The notes under the pieces: generated by a model
Database searches by the model: none
What the model was told of the DNA's origin: nothing
The model's input: only the letters and a program-made list of their open reading frames with translations
In this document: one piece after another, positions 53,451 through 62,746 of the stretch
Layout: each line of letters begins with the position of its first letter
Numbering within the stretch: position 1 is the stretch's first letter
Assembly: GCA_020635135.1 (NCBI GenBank)
Contig: JACKAJ010000015.1
Location: 1,566,233 to 1,630,232 of the forward strand
DNA: 64,000 nt
DNA from: Halobacteriovoraceae bacterium
GTDB lineage: Bacteria > Bdellovibrionota > Bacteriovoracia > Bacteriovoracales > Bacteriovoracaceae
Reading direction: 5' to 3'
Made by a program: the position numbers and the translations under genes

Positions 53451-54175
53451 TGAGAAATTTCTATCTCCTATTGTTTTTAATTTTCTTAACAACGTGTAGT
53501 TCAGGTAAAATTAAACTCAAAAATATTGATAAAGAATCATGGTATTTCCTCGAAGATGTCTCGGGAACATATGACGTTAAGCAAAGTGTTTATACAAGTG
53601 AAGATAAAATTTATTTTGAAAAAATTCTCTACGATCCAAAAGATAAAGGCGAATTTTTAGAGAAATATCATTTTATCGCTAAGTTTGGCGGAAGGAAAAA
53701 AACAGGTCATTATCTTGTCCCAATTATTTCACAGTATAAAACTTGGATTGATCGAAATGAACTTTATACAGAAATTAAAATCAGACCGAAACTTAAAAAA
53801 TATCAAATAACCACATCTAACAATAAAAAAGAAAATCTTATTCCTTTTGTTGAATCAAATTTTATTTGTCCCTTTTCATTTATTGCAGATTGCTTGCGTC
53901 TCAATGGCTTTTTGGAACAAGCAGTGTCAGGAGAAGAATTTCGCACAGATATTTGGATAATGTGGGACAATTATCCTTTTAATCAAAAAATTTATGCAAG
54001 AATATTTCCTGGGATATTTTTTAAAAGTAAAGTCCTTTTTGAAGGTGTCAAAGATGATCTCTATTTGTTTACTTTCGAAGTCTCAGGGCAATCAGTGACT
54101 CTTCTATACAACAAGAAGCTTGAGTTTGAAAAAATGTTTTGGGTTGCTCAAGGTTTGTCTTTCGTTCTAAAATAA
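53450..54175 (+). CDS. Lipoprotein of unknown function
   Basis: 241 residues. Signal with lipobox LTTC at ~16. The rest is beta-rich with DVSGTYDVKQSVYTSEDKIYF and no family I recognise. It overlaps the PilZ gene by 1 bp and ends 7 bp before nagZ, so it belongs to the mreB-PilZ-nagZ transcript. It is likely an envelope protein with a role near peptidoglycan, inferred only from context. Confidence 0.7.
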   Translation: MRNFYLLLFLIFLTTCSSGKIKLKNIDKESWYFLEDVSGTYDVKQSVYTSEDKIYFEKILYDPKDKGEFLEKYHFIAKFGGRKKTGHYLVPIISQYKTWIDRNELYTEIKIRPKLKKYQITTSNNKKENLIPFVESNFICPFSFIADCLRLNGFLEQAVSGEEFRTDIWIMWDNYPFNQKIYARIFPGIFFKSKVLFEGVKDDLYLFTFEVSGQSVTLLYNKKLEFEKMFWVAQGLSFVLK

Positions 54176-54182
54176 AACTTAT

Positions 54183-55253
54183 ATGGATTTGGGACAGTTA
54201 TTTATAGTAGGTTTGTCAGGTAAAACTCTCAATGATTTTGAGAAAAAGTTTCTTGAGAATGAGAAGATAGGAGGAATAATCTTATTTGCTCACAATTATG
54301 AAGATCCCGCTCAATTAGCTGAACTTGTAAATAGTGTTCAAACTCTTCGCGATGAATATCCTCTTTTTATCAGTGTTGATCAAGAAGGGGGAAGAGTTAT
54401 TCGTTTCAAAACCCATTTTACTCAATTCCCAGCGATGCTCGCTATTTCAAAACTTGATTCACCAAAAACGGTGTATGAAGTTCATAAAATAATGGCCACC
54501 GAGTTGAGTGCCTGTGGAATCAATCTCAATTTTTCTCCGGTCTGCGATATTTTAACGAATCCACAAAATAAAGTAATTGGAGATCGTGCCTTTGGGAGTG
54601 ATGGAAGAGATGTTGAGAAATACATTAGTGCTGCCGTAAGAGGATTGCAGTCACAAAATGTCCTTGCTTGCGCAAAACATTTTCCAGGTCATGGTTCAAC
54701 TAAGAAAGATTCTCACTATGATCTTCCTTACGTTAAGACGAGCCTTGAAGAATTACGAGACAACGAGTTTATTCCATTTTATAAAGCTTCGCGATCACGA
54801 GTAGAGTGCATCATGATGGCCCATATAGTTGCCGACGCGATTGATTCGGAAAGGCCTTGTAGTTTGAGTAGAAAAGCCTACGATTTATTGAGAAGCGAAT
54901 TGAAGTATAAAAAACTCATCCTAACAGATGATATGGAAATGAAGGCCATTGCAGATAATTATTCAATGGAAGAGTCTACATTTTATAGCTTTGATGGAGG
55001 AGCTGATATTCTTATTTATAGAACAATGGAAAAAGCTCAGGAATCTTTGGAAGCATTAAAGATGCTTGTAAAGACTCAAAAAATATCTAAAAAACTTATT
55101 GAAGAAAAAATTAAAAGAGTCAACCAATGCAAAAAACAATATTTTTCAGGTTATAAACCGATCTATATACCGGATCTTACTAAGGTTTTTTCCTCCAAGG
55201 ACAGTGCTCAGTTTGCAAAAGTTTTACTAGACAGTATTAGTAAACTATCTTGA
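54183..55253 (+). CDS. nagZ: Beta-N-acetylhexosaminidase, NagZ-like (GH3)
   Basis: 356 residues, no signal peptide, as expected of cytoplasmic NagZ. GH3 landmarks are SVDQEGGRVIRF (~64), NFSPVCDI (~116), KHFPGHGSTKKDSHYDLP (165-182) with the acid/base loop His, and LTDDMEMKAI (nucleophile Asp249 or 250). It removes GlcNAc from anhydromuropeptides in wall recycling. It is coupled with mreB, PilZ and lipoprotein genes. Confidence 0.85.
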   Translation: MDLGQLFIVGLSGKTLNDFEKKFLENEKIGGIILFAHNYEDPAQLAELVNSVQTLRDEYPLFISVDQEGGRVIRFKTHFTQFPAMLAISKLDSPKTVYEVHKIMATELSACGINLNFSPVCDILTNPQNKVIGDRAFGSDGRDVEKYISAAVRGLQSQNVLACAKHFPGHGSTKKDSHYDLPYVKTSLEELRDNEFIPFYKASRSRVECIMMAHIVADAIDSERPCSLSRKAYDLLRSELKYKKLILTDDMEMKAIADNYSMEESTFYSFDGGADILIYRTMEKAQESLEALKMLVKTQKISKKLIEEKIKRVNQCKKQYFSGYKPIYIPDLTKVFSSKDSAQFAKVLLDSISKLS

Positions 55254-55304
55254 ACACATTCTTCCTAGTTCAGCGTTTTTATTAGAAATCTTGATAAAAT
55301 AATG

Positions 55305-55322
55305 ACATGCGACAACGCATGT
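55305..55322 (+). promoter_or_regulatory. Short hairpin covering the first possible TadC-fusion start
   Basis: ACATGCG (55305-55311) and CGCATGT (55316-55322) form a 7-bp stem with loop ACAA. The ATG at 55307 is inside the stem. If translation starts at 55340, it lies in the leader. Its role is unknown. Confidence 0.35.
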
Positions 55323-56713
55323 TTTGTATACAAAAGTTTATGAAAGCCCTAGGTTTTCTTTTATTCGTCTACGCTCCCCATGTCTGGAGTTTGCCTTGTC
55401 ACGCCACCATTTTTCAAAACATTGATGAAGCTTGTATTGAAAAGCAAAAATCAGAATTTAAGTCATACAAGTTTCCAGCTACAAATTTGAAAACTGGAGA
55501 CATTGTTTTTTATGTAACGGACCAAGGAAACTGGGGAAAAATTCTCGTTCATGATTCTGAAATTGTTCCAAACAAAACATGCACGGTTTATTTTGATTAT
55601 GAGACTTATCAAGGTAAGAAGAGTCATCTGAAGAGTGCTTCAACTACGATTCATAACTATCTAGGGATATGGGACTCACAAGAATTTGATCTGGATAATA
55701 GTAAAAGCGAAACAGATTTCATCCTAAAAAATGAAAAGAACAACTGTATTCTTGAAACACAAGGAGCGAAGTTCTATAAAGCCGGAAATTATAATCCGAA
55801 TGATATCAACGAGCGAAGTTTACTTTTTTATGCTTCAATTTTCTTGATAGGAATTTCAGTTTTTATTTTAGCAAAAAATATTTTTCAAGAAGAAGAAGAG
55901 TTTCGATCGGGTGAAGCTATCGAGGAAACAGAATCCCTGGCAGACTCCATCAAAAAAGAAGGATTCATACTTAAATATTCCAGACCATTTTTTAAAAGGT
56001 ACTTTACCCCTATTGTTAAAGGGATGAAATCTAAAAATAGTTTTTCAGAGAAATACAAGAGGGCCTTAGCATCTGCTGGACTGACAAAATCTTTGAGTCC
56101 AATTGATCTGATGGCCTTTAAACTTTTCCTCATCATTGGTTTTCCAATTTTTTATCTTGTCATCAGGGAATTGGTCGAAGCCCAATGGCCGATGGCCTTT
56201 GTCCCCGTCATTTCCGTTCTCGGGTATATCTATCCAGATATTTGGCTAAGAAGCATGGGAGATAAAAGAAAAAATGAAATCGTTTATCATCTCCCTTTTG
56301 CTGTTGATATGCTGGCACTTTCCGTGGAAGCAGGTCTTGATTTTATGGCCGCCATTACAAGGGTGATCCAGAAGGCACCGAAGTCGGCTTTGGTTGATGA
56401 ATTTGAAATTGTTATTAAAGAAGTCCAATTGGGAGCAACGAGATCTCAAGCTCTTAAGCAATTAGCTTGGAGAGTGGACAGTCTTCCGCTCACTTCGTTT
56501 TGCGCGACTCTGATAGCCGCAGATTCTGTGGGGGCATCTATAGGACCGATACTAAAAGCACTTTCAGGGGAAATAAGATCAAAAAGATCAGCTATCATTG
56601 AGAAAAAAGGGGCGAGCGCGTCGGTCAAGCTTCAGCTTCCAATGTTTGCATTTATTCTTCCTGCAATATTAATCATCATTATGGCGCCAATGATTTTAAC
56701 GTATTTGAATTAG
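55307..56713 (+). CDS. TadC-like T2SS-F protein fused to an exported N-terminal domain
   Basis: 468 residues from ATG 55307 (ATG 55340 also possible; neither has a clear SD). A signal-like start (ALGFLLFVYAPHVWS) is followed by a ~150-residue Cys-containing periplasmic domain, a membrane segment (~170-190) and then a T2SSF domain (~230-465). The domain has LPFAVDMLALSVEAGLDF, RVIQKAP.S, EF..V..E.QLG and LPLTSF..TL..AD, ending in two membrane helices. TadC is the inner-membrane platform of Tad/Flp pilus systems. Usual TadC proteins lack the exported domain, so this looks like a fusion. tadB, the ATPase and the pilin are not in the window. Confidence 0.8.
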   Translation: MRQRMFCIQKFMKALGFLLFVYAPHVWSLPCHATIFQNIDEACIEKQKSEFKSYKFPATNLKTGDIVFYVTDQGNWGKILVHDSEIVPNKTCTVYFDYETYQGKKSHLKSASTTIHNYLGIWDSQEFDLDNSKSETDFILKNEKNNCILETQGAKFYKAGNYNPNDINERSLLFYASIFLIGISVFILAKNIFQEEEEFRSGEAIEETESLADSIKKEGFILKYSRPFFKRYFTPIVKGMKSKNSFSEKYKRALASAGLTKSLSPIDLMAFKLFLIIGFPIFYLVIRELVEAQWPMAFVPVISVLGYIYPDIWLRSMGDKRKNEIVYHLPFAVDMLALSVEAGLDFMAAITRVIQKAPKSALVDEFEIVIKEVQLGATRSQALKQLAWRVDSLPLTSFCATLIAADSVGASIGPILKALSGEIRSKRSAIIEKKGASASVKLQLPMFAFILPAILIIIMAPMILTYLN

Positions 56714-56716
56714 TGT

Positions 56717-57061
56717 ATGAAAAAAATGAAATGTAAAAACAAAAATAATATTTATAACGGTGAGATTTATTACGCAAATACTTTTATGACGAGACTTGTC
56801 GGTTTGATGTTTAAGAAAAAAATTGAATATGGAATTTTATTAGAACCAGGTAATAGTATTCAAACGACTTTTATGAGTGAGCCAATTGATGTCATTTTTT
56901 TAAATTCATCAAATGTCGTCCTTAAAGTCTATAAAAATTTAGCTCCATGGAGATTTACTAGATTTGTTCAAGGAGCGCGAAAAGTTCTTGAACTGCCTAT
57001 GGGGAGCTTAGAACATTTTCCAATCATAGAAGGTGATCAATTAGAGATAGATTATGTATAA
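56717..57061 (+). CDS. DUF192 protein
   Basis: 114 residues. It shows the DUF192 pattern RLVGLMFKKKIEYGILLEPG, TFMSEPIDVIFLNSS, then VLELPMGSLEHFPI and GDQLEI. The family is common in bacteria but its function is not settled. It lies 3 bp after the TadC fusion and overlaps the next gene by 8 bp, so it belongs to the operon. Confidence 0.85.
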   Translation: MKKMKCKNKNNIYNGEIYYANTFMTRLVGLMFKKKIEYGILLEPGNSIQTTFMSEPIDVIFLNSSNVVLKVYKNLAPWRFTRFVQGARKVLELPMGSLEHFPIIEGDQLEIDYV

Positions 57062-58616
57062 ATTAGTTGGAGTCGGGGGCTCGGCCAGGGGTCACGAATT
57101 TATTTTAATTGAAGGAGAAAACATTTTCGGATGTTCAAGCGAAGCTACACACGTCATTAATGTGAGAGGTGTAAGTAAAAAACATTTTTTGATTAGAAAG
57201 AATGGTGAAAGCTTAATTTTAGAAGATTTGAAAAGTCGAAATGGAACCTTTATTAACAATGATCTCGCTCAAGTGAAATCTATCAAAGAAGGTGACTTAG
57301 TCGCTGTTCCTAATGCTGTTTTTAAAGTTGTTAAGGTTGTTGAAAGAAAAGTCTATATTGAGTCACGTGGGAGTGAAGCTCCGCAAGAGTCTGCTAAAAC
57401 CTATCTTGAATTAGAGGACAAAGCTCCTCGCGATTTTATATCGAGAATGGGGTATACATTTGAACATCGGTTTATGCCAATTATATACTCCTTGAACAAA
57501 ACACATGATTGGAAAACACTCTTTGTCTTTTTTACGGTTTCATTCGTCTTGCTCAATCTTTTACTAACAATAGGCTCAATTTTAAATGACTCCAATAGTT
57601 TAGTTTTAAAAGAAATTGTTTTGAGAGGAGAACAGTATGTCGACGAAGTGGCTCGCCATAATGCTTTAAAACTTAGCCAGTTAGATATTGATCAGGTAGA
57701 TGCCTCTTATCTCGATAAGATCCCTGATATTAGTGAATATTATATTTTTGATTTGAAAGGACGAATTATAAGACCGGTTGAAAATCTTAATTCCTTTATC
57801 AATAGTTCATTTGCCATTGATGCTAAAGACTGGTTACTTAGAAAAAAAGAAAATATGCATCGAGTGTATTTTAAGAAGCTTCACGATAACTCGATTGGAG
57901 TGGCGAAGGCAATCAAGGCTTATAAAATTGAAAGACAAACTGAAGAAGTAGTAGGATTTATCACCATTGTATTCAACCCCGTATCCTTAAGAGAGATTGC
58001 AAGTAATAGCCGAGTAGCGTATCTTGAAACATTGATAATAAGTTCTATACTTGCTTTCTTATTCTTTTATATTTTGTATTATTTAACGATACATCAAATT
58101 AAGACTCTTAACTTTCAAATTGACCAAGCACTAATTGGAAAAAGACACGAGATAAGCAAAGAAGAAAAATTTCCTGAAATGAAGCCTCTTGAAAATAGTA
58201 TTAATAACTTACTGGTTAGGATGCGGGATTTAGGTGAACACGATGAAGATTTTGGATCGATTGAAGATGACCAGAGCTATCTTTCTTCGTTAAGAGAGAT
58301 TTTAAAAGGATCACCTGGACCAGGAATGGTTCTCAATTCAGAAAAAAATATTCAAGCATTGAACCCTGAATGTGAAGACCTTCTAGGTCTTAGAGAAAGC
58401 ATGGCGTCCGGTGCTAGTATGATTGATGTTCTCCGAGACCAAGGCCTAGCAGCAATTATTATTAATTTATGTGATCAGACAGGATCTGAAGAAGGTCATC
58501 ATTGTAGTGAAGAATATGAAATCAGCGGAGTTGAACACAGTATATCCGCTGTGGCCCTTATCGGGAAAGATCATTTTCCCAAAGGATATTTGATTAGTTT
58601 TGCTAAAAATATTTAA
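57054..58616 (+). CDS. FHA-domain membrane sensor with PAS-like C-terminus
   Basis: 520 residues. FHA domain ~20-95 with VSKKHF (Ser-His) and SRNGTFIN (NGT), though the first GRS is GCS. Membrane segments at ~155-175 and ~323-346 flank a ~145-residue periplasmic region that looks like a ligand-sensing domain (DISEYYIFDLKGRIIRP). A linker and a PAS-like domain (~412-515) follow. No kinase, cyclase or HD output is present. It is likely to sense an external signal and pass it through FHA contact with a phosphorylated partner. It overlaps DUF192 by 8 bp. Confidence 0.75.
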   Translation: MYKLVGVGGSARGHEFILIEGENIFGCSSEATHVINVRGVSKKHFLIRKNGESLILEDLKSRNGTFINNDLAQVKSIKEGDLVAVPNAVFKVVKVVERKVYIESRGSEAPQESAKTYLELEDKAPRDFISRMGYTFEHRFMPIIYSLNKTHDWKTLFVFFTVSFVLLNLLLTIGSILNDSNSLVLKEIVLRGEQYVDEVARHNALKLSQLDIDQVDASYLDKIPDISEYYIFDLKGRIIRPVENLNSFINSSFAIDAKDWLLRKKENMHRVYFKKLHDNSIGVAKAIKAYKIERQTEEVVGFITIVFNPVSLREIASNSRVAYLETLIISSILAFLFFYILYYLTIHQIKTLNFQIDQALIGKRHEISKEEKFPEMKPLENSINNLLVRMRDLGEHDEDFGSIEDDQSYLSSLREILKGSPGPGMVLNSEKNIQALNPECEDLLGLRESMASGASMIDVLRDQGLAAIIINLCDQTGSEEGHHCSEEYEISGVEHSISAVALIGKDHFPKGYLISFAKNI

Positions 58617-58618
58617 GT

Positions 58619-59569
58619 ATGAGTAATTTAGTTTTGAAAAAAAATTCACCACTAGCAACACAAGAAGTGAAAGACTTCTATAAAATTACTTTTCTCAATG
58701 GTGAACAAAGAGGGCAGTCCTTTTTTATCAAAAAGGGAGAGAGAAAAGTTTTGGGGCGAAGCCAGACGTGCGATGTTGTTTTAAAGGATTTAAAAGCTTC
58801 ACGGGAACATGCGGAACTCATTTGGTACAAAGATCAACTCGTGTTGAGTGATCTAAAGTCACAAAATGGATTAATTATAAATGATAAAAAGAGTGTGCAA
58901 GGGATTATTCACGATGGCGACAAATTTATCGTAGGGCAAAGTGTTTTTAAAGTCACTCTCGAAAAAATAGGAGAAGTTAAAAAACCATTAAGTAAACCAC
59001 TCCCTCATTATGATCAAGTTGAAGAAAAGCCGAAAAGCATGATGATTATAGGGGTTTTGGTCCTTGTTCTAATATTTGTCCTTTTTATGGATGGAAAAGA
59101 TAAAGCAAAAGTAAAAGTTGAAAAAGATGAGAATAAAGATGGCGGGATTGATACGAGTATCCTTACAAAAATAGAGAAAAAGGAGAGAGCACAAAATAAA
59201 GCTCTTGAAAAAGAAATTTCGAATTATATCAAATTGGGTTTAAGGGAATTGAGAGAAAAAAATTATTTTCGAGCAAAATCAGAATTTAATAAGGCCTTGG
59301 CTTTAAGACCTTCAGACCCTCAAGCGTTGTTTTACTCTAGAAAAACGAACGAAGAAATAAATAAGGCAGTACAAGAATTTAATATCGATGCACAAAGAGA
59401 TATTGAATCCTTAAAGTATCAAAAAGCGTGGGTTTCGTACTGTGGTATAATAAGACTACTGCACAATTATCCTCAAGATAAACGATATAAGGAAGCAAAG
59501 AAAAATTTAGATAACATAGAAAAAACACTAGGATATGAAGATGGTGAAACTAACTGTCTATCAAAATGA
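58619..59569 (+). CDS. FHA-TPR membrane protein
   Basis: 316 residues. FHA domain ~20-115 with GRSQTCD, SREHAE and SQNGLIIN. One membrane segment ~141-157 (MMIIGVLVLVLIFVLF) puts TPR-like helices (~195-310, YFRAKSEFNKALALRP) outside. The FHA domain is cytoplasmic. It likely ties a phospho-signal to a periplasmic complex. It lies 2 bp after the previous FHA gene. Confidence 0.75.
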   Translation: MSNLVLKKNSPLATQEVKDFYKITFLNGEQRGQSFFIKKGERKVLGRSQTCDVVLKDLKASREHAELIWYKDQLVLSDLKSQNGLIINDKKSVQGIIHDGDKFIVGQSVFKVTLEKIGEVKKPLSKPLPHYDQVEEKPKSMMIIGVLVLVLIFVLFMDGKDKAKVKVEKDENKDGGIDTSILTKIEKKERAQNKALEKEISNYIKLGLRELREKNYFRAKSEFNKALALRPSDPQALFYSRKTNEEINKAVQEFNIDAQRDIESLKYQKAWVSYCGIIRLLHNYPQDKRYKEAKKNLDNIEKTLGYEDGETNCLSK

Positions 59570-61907
59570 TCAAATAATTAGTGATTACGAATTTGATCAA
59601 AAAAAATATTCAGAACATGAAATATTTATTGGCCGTGCCGATGATTGTCACCTTTGTATCCCTAACCAACAAATTTCTCGCTATCACCTTTCATTGACTT
59701 ATGCTGATGGAATCATGGCTCTGAAAAAACTTTCACAATACGATAGCGTTTTTGTGAATGGGAAAAATGTAAACAATGCTTTAATTTCTGATACAGATCT
59801 TATTTCTTTCTATGACTATCAAGTTAAAGTTTCCGGATTGGATGAAGAAAATCATCTTGTCGAAAGACAACCGACTCCTACTCCCAAGAAGGAGAAAAAT
59901 GATTTCTCAGCTGAATTATCGGAAACAATCATTGTTCCTCAGGATATTGAAGAAAAAATTGATGATAAGAATTTAGAAGAAAATGATTTAAGTTTGCTTC
60001 ATGAGAAGATGGCCTATCTTGATGATTTTGAAAATCAATCAAGTGAAGAAGATCATCCTGTTGAGGTAACAAAACCCAAAGAAGAAGTTACTGAATTCAG
60101 AGTAAAGCTTCCAACGGGGACTTCTTCAGATGTCTATAATGACCAAAATAATGACAATGATCTCAGTGATACTATTAAGCTTGATGATTTTCAGAAAGAT
60201 AATATTAAGAAAGAATCTAAAAATACTTCAACTTTCAATATGGAAGATGATGAAGATGTTTTAGAGTTTTCCGAGAGCGAAGATATCGTTGAACAACACT
60301 TTCAAGAAGATCAGGGATTTGGAGATCTCACCGAATCTCATGAAACGACTCAAGTGTATGAAAACTTTGCGCAATTTTATCTGAATATATATGGTGATGG
60401 GATTCCTTATCAACGCTATCTTATAGATCGTCACGAAGTGACAATTGGTCGGAGTAAAAGTAAATGCAATATTGTTATAGATGATGACGATGTATCCTCA
60501 ATTCACGCACGAGTTCTTGTTAATCGCTCAGAGGTAATACTTGAAGATCTTGGATCGGCTAATGGGACAGTGTTTAACGGTCAAAAAATAAATAAAGTTA
60601 AATTAACAGATAGAGATAAGTTTACTCTTGGAGGAGTCACCTTTGAACTTCGAGTAAGCAGTATGATGCTGGCTGAAGAAAATAAAATCCTCATGCCTGT
60701 TGAAAGTGAGCAAGAAGTTATCCGTGAAGAGATTATAGACTCAAGTGAACTTGGAGATTTAGCAGCGTCCGACGAAGCTCGACCTCAACAGCTTTTTGCA
60801 AAAATCAAATATGATTTTAATAAGTATCTTCAAGATCCTAAAAAGAAGAGAATTTTTTATATAGTAGTCATTGGTATTGCTATTCTTCTTCTTGTGGATG
60901 ATCCATCGACAGATAATACGGAGAACACTGCCGAAACAAACCAAGAAACACAAGTCCAAGGTGAGGGAAGAACAAAAACTCAAGTTGCAGAAAAGAAGCG
61001 CTCGGGTGAGGAGAAAGAATATCTTTCATCTCATTATTTGATTGCAAAATCAAAACTTGAAGAAGGTGATTATAGCAATGCTCTCTATGAACTCGATTTA
61101 GTGCGAACAGTTGATCCCGATTATATGGAAACGGAACAACTCGTGGCGATTGCCAAAGAAGGATTGCGGAGAATTGAAGAAGAAGAGAAAAAACAAAAAG
61201 AAGAAGAAGAGAGAAAAAGAATAGAACTCGAAATAAAGAAATTGCTCGCGAAAGCAGAAGAAGCAAGAAAAAATGGTCAATTGGATATGGCCCAAACATA
61301 TCTTAATCAAATTGCCGAATATGATCCTGAACATAGTGCATTGGCAGCTTTGAAAATTGAAATTGAAACTGCAAAAAAAGATCAAGAAAAACTCAAAGAG
61401 GAGCAAGAAGAGCGCGATCGTTTGAGAAAACTATTTCTCTCTAAGCTTACTCCTGCCAAAAAATATATTGCCGATAAAAAGTGGTTTAAGGCATCAAAAA
61501 TACTTGAAGAGTTATTAGTTGAAAAAAATGTTGATAAGGCTTTAATGGATGAAGCGACTTCTCTCTATGAGTCTGTTCAGAAAACAATAACTGAAAAAAC
61601 TGATGAATTGTTATCAAAAGCTGAAGAGTATAAGAGAGGGCAAGATTATAAAAATGCTTATGAAATGTATCGGCAGACATTAGATATTAATCCTAATAGT
61701 TCTATCGCCCATAAAGCCATTGGAGAAATTAGAGGAAAGCTCGATCAACGGGCCAAGGCTATTTATCGAGAAGCACTCGTTTCTGAATCCATAAGTCTTT
61801 TTGACGATGCTAAAGAAAAATTCATAGAAGTCCTGCAAATAGCTCCTTCCGATAGTGAGTATTATAAAAAAGCTGACGTTAAATTGAAGGAATATTATGT
61901 GGAGTAG
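59541..61907 (+). CDS. Double-FHA membrane protein with coiled-coil and TPR tail
   Basis: About 788 residues from ATG 59541 (AGGAT 7 bases upstream; ATG 59535 also in frame). It overlaps the previous gene by ~30 bp. FHA1 (~3-98) has GRADDC and SRYHLS but lacks the NGT loop (YDSVFVNG), so phospho-binding is doubtful. An acidic linker (~110-275) follows. FHA2 (~278-373) has GRSKSKC, SSIHAR and SANGTVFNG and looks intact. A membrane segment (~436-452) precedes a charged coiled coil (EEEEKKQKEEEERKR) and TPR-like repeats. It resembles scaffolds of secretion complexes. Confidence 0.75.
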   Translation: MVKLTVYQNDQIISDYEFDQKKYSEHEIFIGRADDCHLCIPNQQISRYHLSLTYADGIMALKKLSQYDSVFVNGKNVNNALISDTDLISFYDYQVKVSGLDEENHLVERQPTPTPKKEKNDFSAELSETIIVPQDIEEKIDDKNLEENDLSLLHEKMAYLDDFENQSSEEDHPVEVTKPKEEVTEFRVKLPTGTSSDVYNDQNNDNDLSDTIKLDDFQKDNIKKESKNTSTFNMEDDEDVLEFSESEDIVEQHFQEDQGFGDLTESHETTQVYENFAQFYLNIYGDGIPYQRYLIDRHEVTIGRSKSKCNIVIDDDDVSSIHARVLVNRSEVILEDLGSANGTVFNGQKINKVKLTDRDKFTLGGVTFELRVSSMMLAEENKILMPVESEQEVIREEIIDSSELGDLAASDEARPQQLFAKIKYDFNKYLQDPKKKRIFYIVVIGIAILLLVDDPSTDNTENTAETNQETQVQGEGRTKTQVAEKKRSGEEKEYLSSHYLIAKSKLEEGDYSNALYELDLVRTVDPDYMETEQLVAIAKEGLRRIEEEEKKQKEEEERKRIELEIKKLLAKAEEARKNGQLDMAQTYLNQIAEYDPEHSALAALKIEIETAKKDQEKLKEEQEERDRLRKLFLSKLTPAKKYIADKKWFKASKILEELLVEKNVDKALMDEATSLYESVQKTITEKTDELLSKAEEYKRGQDYKNAYEMYRQTLDINPNSSIAHKAIGEIRGKLDQRAKAIYREALVSESISLFDDAKEKFIEVLQIAPSDSEYYKKADVKLKEYYVE

Positions 61908-61912
61908 ACTGT

Positions 61913-62659
61913 ATGTTGGAAATTAAAAGATATTACGCCAAAACTTCACAAGGTCCTTATTTAAACGTGAACGAAGACACTTGTGATTGTGACTTGGAAA
62001 AAAGTCTCTTCATGCTTCTCGATGGATTCGGCGGGGCTGGGATTGGAGATAAGACGGTCAATTTTATAAAAGAACAACTAAAAAGTTTTTACTTCAAAAC
62101 AACTGAAGATCTCGATGCAACAATGCCTTTTTATTTTAATTTTCATTACGGTCTTGAACTCAATGCCCTTATCAATTCTCTTATTTGTTCTCATCGCTTA
62201 CTTCTGAAAGAAAACGAAGAGAAACCTTTGAATCAAAAAGGTGGGGCCAGTGGGCTCTTCGCATGCCAGTCAGATGACCTCATTAACGTGGTCAGCATTG
62301 GCAATGGTAGCGCGTTTTTATTTAGAGGCGGCGAGCTTTTAAGAATTTTTGATCGCGAACAGTGTTTTGATTCTTTGACGATAAAAAAACCAGGACCTTT
62401 CACAAGCAATATACCAAATTCTACAATTGGGATGTACTACCATTTAGATTATTTTGTTAAAGAAGTCCGACTAATTGAAGGTGATCTTCTGATGATGGCC
62501 ACAGATGGGGCCGTCAACCGGTTGGGGAATGCGGATCTCACGAGAATTATCGGCAGTAGTTCGAATAATTCTTTAATGAACATAGCCAGTCAGGTATTTT
62601 CCGAAAACAATTCTCTTGGAAACAAGGACAACCAGTCAATTATTCTTATGGAATTTTAA
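61913..62659 (+). CDS. PP2C-like serine/threonine phosphatase
   Basis: 248 residues. Motifs are NVNEDTCD, LLDGFGGAGIGD (metal-binding DGxGG), SIGNGSAFLF, MATDGAVNRLG and GNKDNQSIIL (DN metal ligand). In the usual GDSR element Asp is Asn here (GNGS). Overall it is close to PppA/Stp1-type enzymes that reverse Ser/Thr phosphorylation in FHA-linked systems. It follows the FHA genes by 5 bp. A partner kinase is not in the window. Confidence 0.75.
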   Translation: MLEIKRYYAKTSQGPYLNVNEDTCDCDLEKSLFMLLDGFGGAGIGDKTVNFIKEQLKSFYFKTTEDLDATMPFYFNFHYGLELNALINSLICSHRLLLKENEEKPLNQKGGASGLFACQSDDLINVVSIGNGSAFLFRGGELLRIFDREQCFDSLTIKKPGPFTSNIPNSTIGMYYHLDYFVKEVRLIEGDLLMMATDGAVNRLGNADLTRIIGSSSNNSLMNIASQVFSENNSLGNKDNQSIILMEF

Positions 62660-62746
62660 ATTCTTTTACGAAAGAACTATAATAATTTCAACTTTATAGT
62701 TAACAACGTAAATATCAATAATTTATACTGTTGATAGAGGCTTGTA

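Noticed and set aside
62660..62746. ACTATAA and TTATAGT inverted repeat after the phosphatase gene
   Set aside because: Seven AT-only pairs in AT-rich DNA; neither a terminator nor an operator can be supported.
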